Positions 1 to 11,739 are shown, counted from the stretch's first letter. The stretch: 64,000 nt of DNA from Pyrenophora tritici-repentis (GCF_003171515.1 NC_089392.1:1240001-1304000), one strand, 5' to 3'. Notes: generated by a model from the sequence alone, not told the origin. Translations and numbers: made by a program.

Positions 1-2
1 GC

Positions 3-422
3 CGCCGCCTCCTCGAACATACAAGGGACACTTGGTGGCAGGATAAGAGCAGTAGGCTATCAGCATGGTACACGCAATGGCAGCTGCCATACGATACTAG
101 GCGCACGCCCGCAGCGCTATGGCTACCCCGAAGGATACTCGCGAAAGTCCTTATGATACGCTCAACGCATGGCGACTTTGAATGGTACCACCGAAAATTC
201 AACCACGAGGATACCTCGAAATGCCTATGCGGCAGGCCCAAGACGCCAGAACACCTAGTGTTCTGCAAGAGAGCCACAACACACTTCAAGAAGTGGCCTC
301 TACGCCCCATCGTGCCCCCTCGCACAAGACAGGAAGGCCTAGCGTACCTCGCGCAATTAATAGACCAGCCACAAGAGTTCGAGACCTTCGTTAAGGTAAC
401 GAACTCCTTCTATAACGAGTGA
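3..422 (+). mobile_element. 3' end of a LINE-type (Tad-like) retrotransposon ORF
   Basis: The frame is open from base 3 to a TGA at 420-422 and enters from outside the window, so only the last ~139 residues are visible. The end carries a Cys/His cluster, KCLCGRPKTPEHLVFCK, preceded by a basic stretch (WLPRRILAKVLMIRSTHGD...WYHRKFNH). Such a C-x-C...H-x3-C tail closes the reverse transcriptase/RNase H ORF of many fungal Tad-clade LINEs. That family link is from memory of the motif type, not from a search. No RT or RNase H catalytic residues lie inside the window. It could be a 5'-truncated copy or a full element cut by the window edge. Confidence 0.65.
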
Positions 423-1042
423 TTTCTATTTTTGAATTTCACAAAGACCCGCTGAATTCCTTGGCATTATTCAGTGTAGGATTCGCGGCAGAACGCCGCA
501 TAGATGCCACAACCCACACGCTCTCTTTCAAACTTTTCATTATATTTCAAACTGCCTCTTGTTACTTTTTCGTTTCTCTCTCTAAAAAGCAGTCATTGTA
601 CTGCATCGATCAAAGGCGCAAGCCACGAAATACTAGAATATTGTAGGAAAACGGCTTCAAATGGCGGGAGTCCTTTTCACGAACATGTATATAGGCAGGA
701 CATCACTCCCCTTAGATACAAAACACCTAGGAATAGGTTCCACGAGGCAAGTGCGACAGCACTATAAGACCACGGCGGGACCCGCCCGAATACCCTATGG
801 GAGGTTACAGATAGGGCGTTAAACCATAATCAACATCAACAACAACCTGAGGTAGGAGAAAGGACCATGCCACCCAAAGCGTGGCGGGCCTAGCAGAGTT
901 CGCCGATCCGCATGTGCTTTTGCATGTGAGATTAGAAAGCGATATTCAAACAATCTTGTTGCATAGAATGCAGATCGAAAGTAACAACCGGGTGCAGGAC
1001 GCGAAAACATGGGGTATATTTCTGACACTGCCGCGTCGACAA
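423..1042. other. gene-free stretch after the LINE ORF
   Basis: No supportable gene. It probably includes the retroelement 3' untranslated region. An A/C-rich run of ATCAAC/CAA-like units at about 827-847 could be a LINE-type 3' simple-repeat tail, but no target-site duplication can be shown. Confidence 0.4.
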
Positions 1043-1805
1043 CTATCGCATAACGGGTGGCCTTGCCTCTTTGTTGAACGCCATCCTGCTACATAGCCAT
1101 TCAACTGCCTCTTGTACACCGGTACCCGTGAGCGCACTACACGGTAGCACTCTGCTATCTCTTACGTTTCCACCCTTTTCTCCTTCAAACACCCTCCGAA
1201 CAAAGCCTTCTTTGATCCGCACGACCTCGACACAATCCTCGCGATCTTGTTTATTTGCTAATATCAATATCGGCACGCCACTGGCATCTTCGCTTGCCAG
1301 CACGCTCTCCAAGACCAGCTTGCACTCGTCCAGTCGCCCAATGTCCTCGTTGCTCGCTGCGTTGCTGGCGCTCATATCTGCTAGTGTCGCGTTGCCAACA
1401 TCGCTGCTGTCTATTACGAAAACGATGGCATGGCAGCTACTGTAGTATGATTGCCAGAGCCCGCGCAAGCTATGTTGGCCGCCGACATCCCATATCTTGA
1501 GGTAGATGGGCGGGTTTGGCGGCGGAAGCGCGATTGTAGCCACATTCTGCCCGACAGTGGGGACGGTTTTTAGGTTGGGATGCGAGGGCGTATATGTGCC
1601 TTTTATCTGTTCGAGGAGCGTGGTTTTGCCGGCATTGTCGAGACCAAGGAGTAGAACGGAATACTCTGTCGGTTGTTAGATGGGGACGTAAGCGCATATC
1701 GACTAGGTGGTCATTTGGGCCTGGACATGTTTCGGCTGTAAAATGACGTCACGTGCCTTCTTTACTTGTCGCATGCAGATATATCGACTTGAAGAGGTGG
1801 TACAT
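1043..1805 (-). CDS. ARL3: ARF-family small GTPase, Arl3/ARFRP1 type
   Basis: Two exons: 1805-1757 and 1665-1043, giving 223 aa. All G-motifs are present: P-loop GLDNAGKT, switch II WDVGGQ, NKQD, and SALTG. The protein begins MYHLF rather than M-G, so it lacks the N-myristoylation glycine of classical ARFs. That is typical of yeast Arl3/ARFRP1, which act at the trans-Golgi and recruit Arl1. The exon junction rebuilds the KEEYSVLLLG context only if the intron (1756-1666) is read as GC-AG: the exon ends AAAGAAG and the intron starts GCACGT. No GT donor nearby keeps the frame. A palindromic TGACGTCA (1744-1751) lies inside this intron. An insertion rich in Ala/Asn/Asp after VIDSSD makes the protein slightly longer than ARFRP1. 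Confidence 0.88.
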
Positions 1806-2343
1806 GGTTTGCGCAGCGCGTAGTGTCGACGCGTGCCTCACATGTTCGTGGATTGAGGGTTGACTGCAGCGCGCCAATGATGCTGAAGCGGCTAACTATC
1901 GATAAGCACATGACACGACTCATCTTCATCCAGGTTTCCTCTTCCAAACTCCAACTAACCTCCGACCTGCGACCTGTCTGTAAGCGCGATCAACGAACGA
2001 AATTCTCTTCGGAACGATACAATACTAATGAAACGTACTTTTACCCAGCTGTGCGTCTTCCTTTAAACCCCCCGTTCCATCACGTGTGGTCTGCTTCGAC
2101 CTATGGCTAGAACGATGGAGCAATCAAAAAAGTCATCTCTGAGTCGCGAGACGCTTCACCTTCTTCTATGAATATGAATACACATAGAGATTTTATCCGG
2201 GTGGGCATACAGTACCGATACCCTTCGCGTTGTGACAACGGAACGATCAGGGAATTGACCTTTGTCGTCTTATCAACTTTCTTCACGCCTATCGTTTTCG
2301 GATCACCGTCATACCAATCGTTATAAACGATTCTCATCTCACA
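1806..2343. promoter_or_regulatory. divergent intergenic region, ARL3 / 2344 gene
   Basis: 538 bp between two divergently read genes. It holds a CACGTG-containing stretch near 2081-2086. No TATA box is convincing and nothing else is recognised. Confidence 0.4.
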
Positions 2344-3579
2344 ATGAATCACTACTTCAACGTTGAAGCTGCATCACAAAGCGCCATGGCTAAGCTAAAC
2401 GGCTTGGCTGTGGCACGTTATGCGTACAGCCCACCGGTGGTCGATGCGGCAGATGATAGCGCAGATGACTACCAAGAAAGCGACGATGGGTCAAAATACA
2501 AGCAAATAGAAGAAATGGAAATAGATATCCCGGTCCATTCACAACGTTCAGCACCCCGTCCCATGCCCGTAAAAGACAAGGATTTACTAAAACGCGAGCG
2601 GGAAGAACAAGCTGGCTTTATCATTCTCATACGCGATAACAATAAACCCGACCCGTACGGTACAGTGTCTGAAACACATGGTCCGCTTCCATGGTCAGCC
2701 ATCGCAAAAGCGTATAACGAGCGGTATGGCAAGTCCATTGCTTCGGCAGCAATGGAAAAGCGTGTGCGACAGGGACGAGCTGTTTGGATGGAAAAGCATC
2801 TAACGTATCCATCCAAAATCATCTATTCGAAAAAAGTCAAGGAACGTTATCCAGAAGCTGTCGTCGCATTTGCTCAGTCTGATGGCATACTTGGCAACCC
2901 TAAACAGAATCACAATTTTCTTCGGGCTAATGATCTACAGGACGGTGTCGGATCCAATGATTCATATAATGATTGGATTGGAGGCTGGATACCACCAGAT
3001 CATGTTCGCAATCTAGCTGACCTTCACAACTACGCCGATGAAGCATTGTTCACACTTCCCGAGAAGGTCAGCATAGATGTCTATGACAACCAGCAAATCC
3101 AAATTGGATCTGTAATCGCGAATCGCAAAGATCTCCTTATGAACTCCTCTGTCTTTCGACAACTGTTAGATCACAACATTAGTACGCAGGTGCAGCTTCA
3201 ATGTTGGCCACTGGGACTTATCGAACGCTATGCAGAATGCGTTTCCTTCAAAGAAATAGCCCAGCTGCCAAATCGTATCTTTCGCGATGGTGCCTCAGCC
3301 ATAGAGCTATACTGCTTTGCGGTCCAGGTCTAGGATGACCATGTCCGTGGCCTTGTGCTGGATCACTGGTGCTGGAAATCACAGCAGGAAGCTGAAATCA
3401 ACCTAGGACTTGAGGATCTGAATTTGCTCTTCAACAACACAGAGCCTAGCGATCCGGCGCGCGAGTTCTGGACTGCTACAATTTGTGTGGCAGGACTGGT
3501 AGATCGGGTGCTTGGGACGAATGGATGTCATTATGAACTTGTCGCTCATATTCAGGAGATGATGGCGTGCGGTAGTTAG
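2344..3579 (+). CDS. uncharacterised protein with Myb/HTH-like region, interrupted by in-frame TAG
   Basis: Starts at ATG 2344 and runs 329 codons to TAG at 3331-3333. The same frame then continues without another stop to 3579, adding about 81 residues (DDHVRGLVLDHW..., WTATICVAGLVDRVLG) that look like real protein. Residues ~20-75 are acidic and low-complexity. Residues ~110-150 (GPLPWSAIAKAYNERYGKS...) resemble a Myb/SANT-type helix-turn-helix. Residues ~245-290 (VSIDVYDNQQIQIGSVIANR...SVFRQLL) weakly recall a BTB/POZ core. The gene at 7561-9177 has a similar N-terminal motif and also carries stops. A 57-nt intron reading (GTCTAG...TCACAG, 3328-3384) would remove the TAG in frame, but the donor is poor and the removed segment looks coding. 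Function unknown; a DNA-binding or scaffold role is only inference. Confidence 0.6.
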
Positions 3580-5466
3580 TCATTACAATGAATGGTTTCA
3601 AAGAACTACTGGTCACTCAGAAGGCCTGGTTGCCGTACAGACTTTTGCTGCGGGGCCATATGGCTGTCAAATATAGGTAGGAGTGTTAGCTTTCTTACTA
3701 ATAGAATCATCTAGAAGAATCCGGTCGTGGTAACCTTATCAGCTTAGCACATGTTTACACATGTTGGAAGCCCATAATGCAGGTCTCAGTGACAAAGGAA
3801 TTACTTGACAGCATTACACACAGGACAAGTACTAGAGGATTCTTGTATACAGTACAAATGCAGTGTTAGCCGGATTGGAGCCCTCAAAAGAACATACCTT
3901 TTGTTACCTCCTTGTGCTTGGCTTCACTTGCAAGTCATCTAAGGGATATTCACGGGACCGCCCTCAACTGTGCGCCTGTTAGTATAGATTCTACGTTTCC
4001 CGTAAGATCTCAAATGCACACCCGCGCCAAGATTATAGGATTCGGTCCTGGTCGTGAGCTCATGGTTTATTCGAGGATGCCTGGTCTGCCGTTGATCACA
4101 GGTCGGCATATATCCCACTGTAAACTTACAGCCCATGCATGCGTTACGCTTACAGCATTTCAAGATATCGACATGGCCCAACGCGACACGGGGACAGCCC
4201 CTCCGTAGTTCCTGACCCACAGAAGATAACCTGGGGTAGGCCCACTTAGCGTCCTTGATTACGCCCTCCAGAGCTAGTTTAGGCTTTCCCCGTCGCTCAC
4301 CCCACAGCGTTCCCTTCGACAACCAACACACTCTCCGTTTCTCCTCTGGGTGCTCAGCATCGAGGCGCTTGGGCTATGGCCATCATGCGGGGTCAGACAC
4401 CAGCCCCCAGCAAGCGCCTTCCTGTTGCACTACATACACACCTGCAGCTAATCTTCTAGCTCATTCGCGGACAGAAAGCATTATCGTCAACGGCAGGCCT
4501 TCCTTCACACATGGCTACATCTCAGCGGTTGCTCATTCCACCTATACCATGTGTTCAGTATAGGTGTCAGATAGCAGGCGTGTCGAGCCGAAAGTGCCGA
4601 CACCGCTAGCTAATAACGGGTTAGCGTCTTAGCAGAACAAAACTCTCAGCGCGCACCTTAGAACAGAGAACAATACAATCAATCATGAACATCCATCACT
4701 TTTGTGCAATATCTCATCTAATCTGACAATAGGAGATGCTGCATTGACACCTCCGATCCACTTTCTAGCCCCAAGCACGTGCATGCTGGATGATTATCTG
4801 CTGATTAATATCCAGGACTACCGTATTGCCGTAGCTGCTAAACTAAAACACGCCCGGCATGATTGCGTGGTTGATCTGCTTGACATCAAGACCTAGTCAT
4901 TGGTTTAGCGCTGCCTAGAACAAAGTTGAACGCGGTATCCCTGGTAGACAGGGTTATATCAATCCGGATTTCAAAGTTCAGAGGAATCTCCCACAACTGT
5001 CTAGTATTGCCGTCAGCATCGCCAAGTGACTGTCATGCCGATCACGGCTTTCCATCATAGGGGTAGTAGCAAACGCTGCGCAGCGTAACCAGCAGCACCA
5101 ACGATACTCTCTACGGAGAATTTCAAGCTTCCTTGAACAAGTGTACTCAATCTCGCAAACTGTGGCGCATCTGCACATGAGCGGGACGGTAGGGGCATGT
5201 CGTAGGCGACAGGAGCCGCCCCGAATTAGGCCCGGACCATGACGTTCCGTGCTCATCTCGACCCAAACCATATTTCTAGAACACCGACCCCCCCTACTCG
5301 ACGCCACTGGGGGAGCACCATCAGCGGGTCATTGCGGCCCACAACCCGGTACTCTGGCCCTCTATACGTGATTTGCATGCTCCTAAAACATGTCTTATAG
5401 TTCAGTCGCGTCCCAGTTGGCAGCTTACCTCGCAGCAACTCGTCTGGAGTGCCCCTGAATACAGCA
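3580..5466. other. gene-free stretch of 1.9 kb
   Basis: Short open frames occur on both strands but none has a recognisable domain, splice structure or coherent composition. Nothing else is seen. Confidence 0.5.
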
Positions 5467-7302
5467 ATGTCAGACATCAAAGAGGTTCATCTCACCACGA
5501 CAAATTCTTCGAATGGCGTGCGTGTGAGCCCCAGGCACGACATTTAACAGTCGACTTACGTATTAGCAGGACCCCAAAGGTGCCGTGACCAATGTCGCAG
5601 TCATCGCAGGCTCTGAAGCCATCGTGGAAGCTAAGTTGAAGGAGCCTGTGCAGCGCTTTTCCAAATCTGCAATGCTGCTTTACGTCTGTGCTTTTGTCGG
5701 CTTCTTCTGCTCCACCTGTAATGGCTTCGATGGGTCCATGTTCAACTCGCTTCTCACGAGTAAACAGTTCAAGGATTACTACGATGTCGAAAGTACTGGT
5801 GCCTGGGCCGGTATCGTGACCTCCATGTACCAGATTGGTGGTGTTGTTGCACTCCCTTTTATCGGCCCTGCTTGTGATACGTGGGGCCGGAGGATTGGTA
5901 TGGTGATTGGAGGGGCTCTTGGTTGCGCTGGTGTTATCATCCAGTCCACTGCACCTGCTTCCAACCCTGTGGGTCAATGTGAGTAGCGTCCATGTACGAA
6001 ATGTATCGAAAAGTTTGCTGACTCCGGACTTCACAATCAAGTCATGGGCGGAAGATTCTTGTTAGGCTTCGCTGTACCCATTCTGACTACCGCTGGACCC
6101 TTGTTTGTCGTCGAGACTGCGCATCCAGCTCACCGAGGTGTTATTACTGGCCTCTACAACACCTTCTGGTTCGTCGGATCGATTCTCGCAGCTGGTGTCA
6201 CCCGCGGCTCTGCCAGTCTCGGCGGCAATCAGTCCTGGAGGGTTCCTGTCTGGCTTCAAATGCTCTTCCCAGGTATCCTCACCATAATCCCCTGGTTCCT
6301 ACCAGAATCTCCTCGCTGGCTGTACACGCGCGGCAAATACACTCAGGCCAAGAAGATTCTCGCAAAGTACCATGGTTGTGGTAATGAAGATAGTATCTGG
6401 GTATCCATGCAGCTTCGCGAGTATGAGGAGTATCTCAACATGGATGGTGGTGACAAGCGCTGGTGGGACTATCGTTCCCTTTTCAAGACCCGCCAAGCTC
6501 GCTACCGCCTCGCCTGCAACTGCGTCGTTGCTATCTTTGCGCAGTGGGCGGGAAATGGGTAAGTTGAACAGAAGTTTTAGTGGCAAGGAACGAAGCTGAT
6601 TGGTGCCAATTAGTGCTGTCGACTACTTCATCTCCGGTGTTCTTGAGTCGGCAGGCGTAACGGGAGAAATCGAGCAGATGAACATTAACCTGGGAAAAAG
6701 CTGCATGCAATTTGCCTTTGTAAGTCTAATTACCAACAATGTGGCCGAGTGCTAATCCCATGTAGGCCATTGCGGGTGCTCTTTCCGTCGACAAACTCGG
6801 TCGCCGCCCAATGCTGATCGGGACCTTCTCCGCTATCACCTTCATCTGGGCCGGCGCTATCGGTGCTGTTTCCTACCAAAACAAAACGGACAGCGCCGCC
6901 GCTGGCAATGCCTTTGTCGCCCTAGTCTTCCTCTTCAATGCCGTCTTCGCTTTTGGTATCACACCACTGCAGGCTCTGTATCCCGTCGAAGTACTTTCCT
7001 TTGAGATTCGCGCAAAGGGCATGGCTTTCTCTAACCTCTCGCTCACCACGGCCATGTTGATCAACCAGTTTGTTTACCCAATTGCGCTAAAGAAGATTGG
7101 CTGGAAACTGTATATTGTGTTTGTCTGCTGGTGTCCTGTACAGGCGTTTGTTGTCTGGTTGTTCATTCCCGAGACGAAAAACCGTACGCTGGAGGAGATT
7201 GACGATATTTTTAATGCTCCGAATCCGAGGAATGCGTCGTTGGTTAAGAAGAGGCTGGCTACTGACGGAAAGGGGAATGTACTCCAGATTGAGAGGATTT
7301 GA
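5467..7302 (+). CDS. MFS sugar transporter (lactose/hexose permease-like)
   Basis: Five exons: 5467-5523 (or 5517), 5570-5978, 6042-6558, 6614-6719 and 6766-7302, giving about 541 aa. Introns are 46-63 nt with GTGAGT/GTAAGT-type donors and TAG/AAG/CAG acceptors. The frame at 5585 has no ATG and an upstream TAG, so the small first exon (MSDIKEVHLTTTNSSNG...) joined at 5570 is needed. Sugar-porter signatures are present: DTWGRRIG after TM2, PESPRWLYTRGK after TM6, LGRRP in the second half, and PETKNRTLEEID after TM12. About twelve hydrophobic segments are readable. The fold imports a sugar by proton symport across the plasma membrane; the substrate cannot be told from sequence. No hydrolase or regulator sits next to it, so it is not in an obvious catabolic cluster. 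Confidence 0.9.
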
Positions 7303-7560
7303 GAGGATGGCTGCTTGCATTACACTCTTGCATCCATCACACTCTCGCAAAGTAGGAATTTTAAATTTCATCGACACTATGAACCTTTGCACGTCAAAAA
7401 TGGAAATCCTGATATTCAGTAGGCAATCCGTATTCATTACGAACTCACATGCCGTCATCCCAAGTTTATCATGAACTACCTTCCCAACCATGATTCCAAA
7501 CCGGGAGCCTTTGGCACAGGTTCGGTCACAGAACCCATCGAATCACCTTTACTCCCCTTT

Positions 7561-9177
7561 CTAACCACCGCAAGTACCAACCAGCGCCCGAAAAAAATAA
7601 GCCGCCTCATGAATAGCGCGCAGCTTCTCCTCCACGTCCGCATCGCGCACAGTCCACAGCGCTGCCTTTGCCTCCTCCAACCGACAGTCCGTCGCCAGCA
7701 CCATTTTCTCCGCTTCCAGCATCTCCGCCGAAGGAACATCCTTGCGCAATCTGCTCGTGTCGCCGTTTCTAGAACATACGAGACCTGCCAGACTATTCAC
7801 CATGGGTAAGCCTCCAGACAGCTTAACCCTCTCCTGCATGTCCATAGCGTACAAAGCATTGATGTAGTACTCTGACAACTAAACTTGATGCTGGGTAAAG
7901 CGCGGAGAAGTGTGCGAGTGGTAATGACCTCGGGATACTGGGCGCAAAACGTTGGGATAATCATCGCTCGACCTGCTGAGAATATCCTGCACTGTAGCCT
8001 GTGTGCCAGCGAGCCAGGTACGATCGACCTCTATGTGCAGCCCGTTCATCAAATCGCCCACAAAGCTCAGTGTCGCAACATCCAAATCCTTCGTCCCACC
8101 TACAAAGCGCTGCAACACCTCCATCCAAAAGTCATCCACCAAAAGCGTGGGCAACGGCTTGTCTATATTGGGTAGCTTGTACCCCAGAAACACCTTCCGG
8201 CCACGGGCATTAACATACCCATTCACCGGATGTCCTATATCATTAAGCGCGGCCTTGTTCTTACACTGCCGATCGAACAGGAAGAGCAGCTGATCAACAA
8301 CCATATCCACAATCCACGTGACCCCCATCTCGCGCTCGAAGAAGATGAAGATGTTTACTGTGCGAGCTGTAAAGGGTGCGGGTACGACGAAGGCGGTGTC
8401 TTCCGGATCTACTCGGGCTCGGGTGGCATAGTCGGGGGAGACGGCCATCAGGAGGTTGGCGTCAACGTCTTGGCTGAATTCTCTGAGATTGTCCTGGTCG
8501 GGTGAGGGGAAGTAAAAGGTCACGGGCTCGTAGGTGCGGTGGCGAAGGTGCAACTTTATGCGGCTCAGGGATGAGATCGAGGTTGAGTGAATGGCGGAGG
8601 GGTTGTAGGAGCCTGGAATGAGAGGACGCGTTGAAGTGGGTGGCTTTTTGGGTATAAGTTGGGGTGAGAGTTGGAGTGTGGCGGGATTGTTGGCTGGAAG
8701 GAAGGAGAAAATCGGGGGAAGATTGAAACGAGGGTCGGGATATTGATAGAAAGGCGCTGGTCGATGACGGTTGTAATAGGCATCAATGTCCGGATCCATA
8801 GGGCCCCTCGTCCATCTGTCCGAATGCACGTCTTGATACTGTTGCTCCTCGTCCTCCTCTTCATCTTCATACTCGTACTCATCCTCCAAGTCCCCCGGTA
8901 TAGGCTACCTGCACGCCTCCGCATACTCGGGATTATCCCGTGCAAAGACCTTTCGCGCAATGCCCCATCGATTACTCATCGTTCCTGGCGCCAAAGGCTT
9001 CTTCATTTTGCCCCGAAGTCGCTCATTGAACTCCCGCGCCACTTCAGTCCAGTCCTTGGGCCCAGTGAAGCCAGGGATGAGATTGTCGCGGGAGTGAATG
9101 ATGAAGGGGTCTTGATCGGAGACAGTTTGAGGGTTGTTCAACCAGAGGCGGGTGAGAAGAAGGTGGCAGTTCGTATT
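7561..9177 (-). pseudogene. uncharacterised Myb/HTH-like protein gene with two in-frame TAG codons
   Basis: One frame runs from at least 9177 to a stop near 7561, broken only by TAG at 8907-8905 and TAG at 7881-7879. The first part ends ARDNPEYAEACR. The middle part (~336 codons) begins with a Glu/Asp/Tyr-rich run and ends SPRFTQHQV. The last part begins LSEYYINALYAMDM. The N-terminal part has GPKDWTEVAREFNERLRGK, like the motif in the gene at 2344. No ATG starts the frame; it is open upstream to 9231, and a good acceptor (CTCTCCAG) ends at 9178, so a small upstream exon is likely. A 60-nt GTATCC...TTTAG intron in phase 0 could remove the second TAG; no intron removes the first in frame. Either a decayed gene or one whose UAGs are recoded. 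Function unknown. Confidence 0.55.
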
Positions 9178-9888
9178 CTGGAGAGAAGTGCGAGGCTGAG
9201 GTGTTGGCTTGCCGGCCCGGCGGGTTTCCCTTTAACGCTTTGATTGGCGCAGTATGGCAGCTGGGGCTCGTGGGCCCGGATTGCCGTACGATTTAAGATT
9301 TGAGGCCATGGTTCCAAGGTTGCTAGGGCGTTGGTGGGTTTGGAAGATTGATAGATGCTTTTCGTCCAAGCAAGTGACTGAGTTCTGTTTAGTACAAGGG
9401 TGGTTGAGAGGCCGAAGTTGATTCTTTGATTAGTTTTGTAGGGAAATTTCACGACCAGCTGTGTTTTATGGTCCGTGGCGAGCCTCAGAGTGACGCGCTT
9501 AAACGCCTAGGGTTACAGTTACTATAGTGGGTGAGCTAAGTGAAGTACCGGCGCTTCGTCACAATGCAAGTGAGTGACTAAATTACCCCTGGTTGTACGG
9601 CAGTTCATTATATTGATTGGGATTTCGCATCAATATCGAAACTTGGAATAAAGGGATCGAAATAATCGAACGAAGAAGAAGAATGTAAGAAGACTATGCT
9701 CTCTCCGCACTGGAAAGATCGCATGGACTGTACGGAAAGCCCCAAGATTTGCAAAACAAGACGCAAGATGTTTTAAGAGAAAATACGGAGGTAAGTTACA
9801 CGTAAATGTTGTAATATTTCGTTACTACGCGTTAACTATATGTACAAATGATCTGGGTATCCGCTCTAAAGACATAGAAGATATTCAT
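9178..9888. other. gene-free stretch
   Basis: May hold the missing 5' exon of the gene to its left: an ATG in a good CCATGG context lies at 9309-9307 on the minus strand, but its frame does not join cleanly. Otherwise nothing is recognised. Confidence 0.4.
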
Positions 9889-10899
9889 CTAGAACATGGC
9901 AAAAACTGCCGCGCACATCGAAAGTGCAGTCATCAATCCAACACTCAACTTCAACCCACTCGCCGCATTGTCCTCACCTTCACCCTTCTCCCCCTTCTTG
10001 AAACCATCACCTAGGTACAACGCTCCAAGCTCAGTCAAACCGCCCTTATTGTCGAATAATGCGACGCTGTCGCCGGTCCATTCATTCGCATCGCCGGTCC
10101 TGAATGCGCCGAACCACGAATATCGCTCAACGTAATCCTTGCCATCAAGATACGGTAGTGTCTGGTTCATCATCGCAACAGTATTCTTGTCGTCCTGTTG
10201 TGGCAGTGCCATTTCCGTAACCCAGATCTTCAATGGCTGATCTCTTGTTGAGTTTGTGTTGTAAAACTCATCCAAGGTGGCTAACCAGCTTGTCAGGCCA
10301 TCGAAATTTCCATACCAATGCGCGGCGACGAAGTCTGTAGGGCAACCGTTCCTTGAATCAATGTCGTAACAAGATTCGTTGAATTTACGTAACCAGTCCA
10401 AACCGTTTGGGCTGCCCGTCGTGACTGGGTGGCTAATCAGCCATTTCCTTCCTCCACTGGAACCACCGCGAAAAGGAACGACGTAGTCGATGTAGGCTTT
10501 TGCAGCATCTTCGGGTTTGATGCTGCTTCCTCCACTTCCAGTCGTTCCATCTGGTTCGTTGAAGGTAAGGAGGTGCTTGCTGCTATCGGGCAAGCCTTTA
10601 ATCACACGTTCGGTCTGGGGATCTTGCGTTGCGTCTATGCCATGGATCATGGGCACAAACTCCAAACTGCTGTCGGCAGGGATGAGGTTGTTGTTTGGGT
10701 AGGGCGACCAGTTGTAGTACCATGCTAGTGGGGAGTTGCCGGTAGTGAGGAGGCGATTATCGGGGGTGTGTGAGTCACCGATATATGCGAAACCGCGTTT
10801 AGAGCCCTGTGCTAATGCCACCGTTGAGAGCATAGCGAAAACGTTCATGTAGTGCATTCTTTGCCGTCGATGGCGTGTGGATTGCGTGAATTGAGACAT
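9889..10899 (-). CDS. GH128 (Asl1-like) glycosyl hydrolase, probable GPI-anchored
   Basis: Intronless, 336 aa from ATG 10899. Met15 (10857) starts a better signal peptide (MHYMNVFAMLSTVALAQG), so the first 14 basic residues may not be translated. The core from KRGFAYIGDSHT to about residue 300 matches the Asl1-like beta-1,3-glucanase family. TFNEPD carries the expected acid/base Glu and WVTEMALP the nucleophile Glu. WYYNWSPYP and HWYGNFDGL are typical aromatic/His positions. The last ~20 residues are hydrophobic after a small-residue stretch (DNAASG), which fits a GPI signal. It likely trims or remodels cell-wall beta-1,3-glucan at the surface. The family assignment is strong; substrate and anchor are inferred. 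Confidence 0.87.
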   Translation of the reverse strand: MSQFTQSTRHRRQRMHYMNVFAMLSTVALAQGSKRGFAYIGDSHTPDNRLLTTGNSPLAWYYNWSPYPNNNLIPADSSLEFVPMIHGIDATQDPQTERVIKGLPDSSKHLLTFNEPDGTTGSGGSSIKPEDAAKAYIDYVVPFRGGSSGGRKWLISHPVTTGSPNGLDWLRKFNESCYDIDSRNGCPTDFVAAHWYGNFDGLTSWLATLDEFYNTNSTRDQPLKIWVTEMALPQQDDKNTVAMMNQTLPYLDGKDYVERYSWFGAFRTGDANEWTGDSVALFDNKGGLTELGALYLGDGFKKGEKGEGEDNAASGLKLSVGLMTALSMCAAVFAMF

Positions 10900-11739
10900 G
10901 ATGGTAAACGAAGAATGTATGAGAGTTTGAGAGTTGACAGAAGTTCAGGTATCTACACTTGGGTAGAAAAGATGGAGATGTGGAGATTAGAGAAGGGTAC
11001 CTGACAGCGGATAGATCCTAGTCTATTATAGTTATAGATGACTACTTATCGGTGGACACATTCTGTGGCAAGGCACATGGCCACGCTGGTGGCTTGCTGG
11101 GCATGCGTCATCGATCACGGCAAAGTTGGCAACAGCCCTGGAGCAATTGAAGCCCAGCAAGTATTGCGCCTGACTCGAGGTGCGTGGAATACGAGCAATC
11201 TGACAGTGGCAGAAAACGGACCGGTACCTTTTTGTGTCTAGATCACCGTTGAATGTACCAATGGCTGGTATTTTCTTTTCAAGTTGCCGGAGAGCTGCCG
11301 TCTCAGCTGCTAGACTGAGTTGAGACTAGCACAACCCTGGTCAGTCTCTAGCATAGCTCATGAAAGTCTGACGCAGATTACAACTTGCAACGAGTATAAA
11401 GTGAAAGAAACCAGGGGTAGAAATTGCAAAACGGTCGTGTTGGAATTGGACGTGGATTTGCAAGCAGAACAAACTGCACCGAGAGGAGGCTTCTGAGCAT
11501 TTCACAATCAGGTACAACACAGCAGCCACGTTTCGCATCGTCGTATACGGTCTGGATGTTTGTGAACCAGGCCTTGGCCCTATTTATTTTATGGACCAGA
11601 CACCGGAGAAATCGAAGTGCCATATCATGCATACATGATGAGTGTGAAAGACCCTGAAGATTCATCGCTCATTGACTCCAAACCGTGCCCATGCCTTGAC
11701 CGTTTTCTTCGCCAAACATCGCCTCCCTCGTTGCTTCCT
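10900..11739. other. gene-free stretch of 0.8 kb
   Basis: Promoter side of the GH128 gene and 3' side of the L17 gene. No gene, repeat or RNA is recognised. Confidence 0.45.

Noticed and set aside
3328..3384. 57-nt in-frame intron GTCTAG...TCACAG removing the TAG in the 2344 gene
   Set aside because: The donor is poor and the segment it deletes looks more protein-like than intronic; kept only as an alternative.
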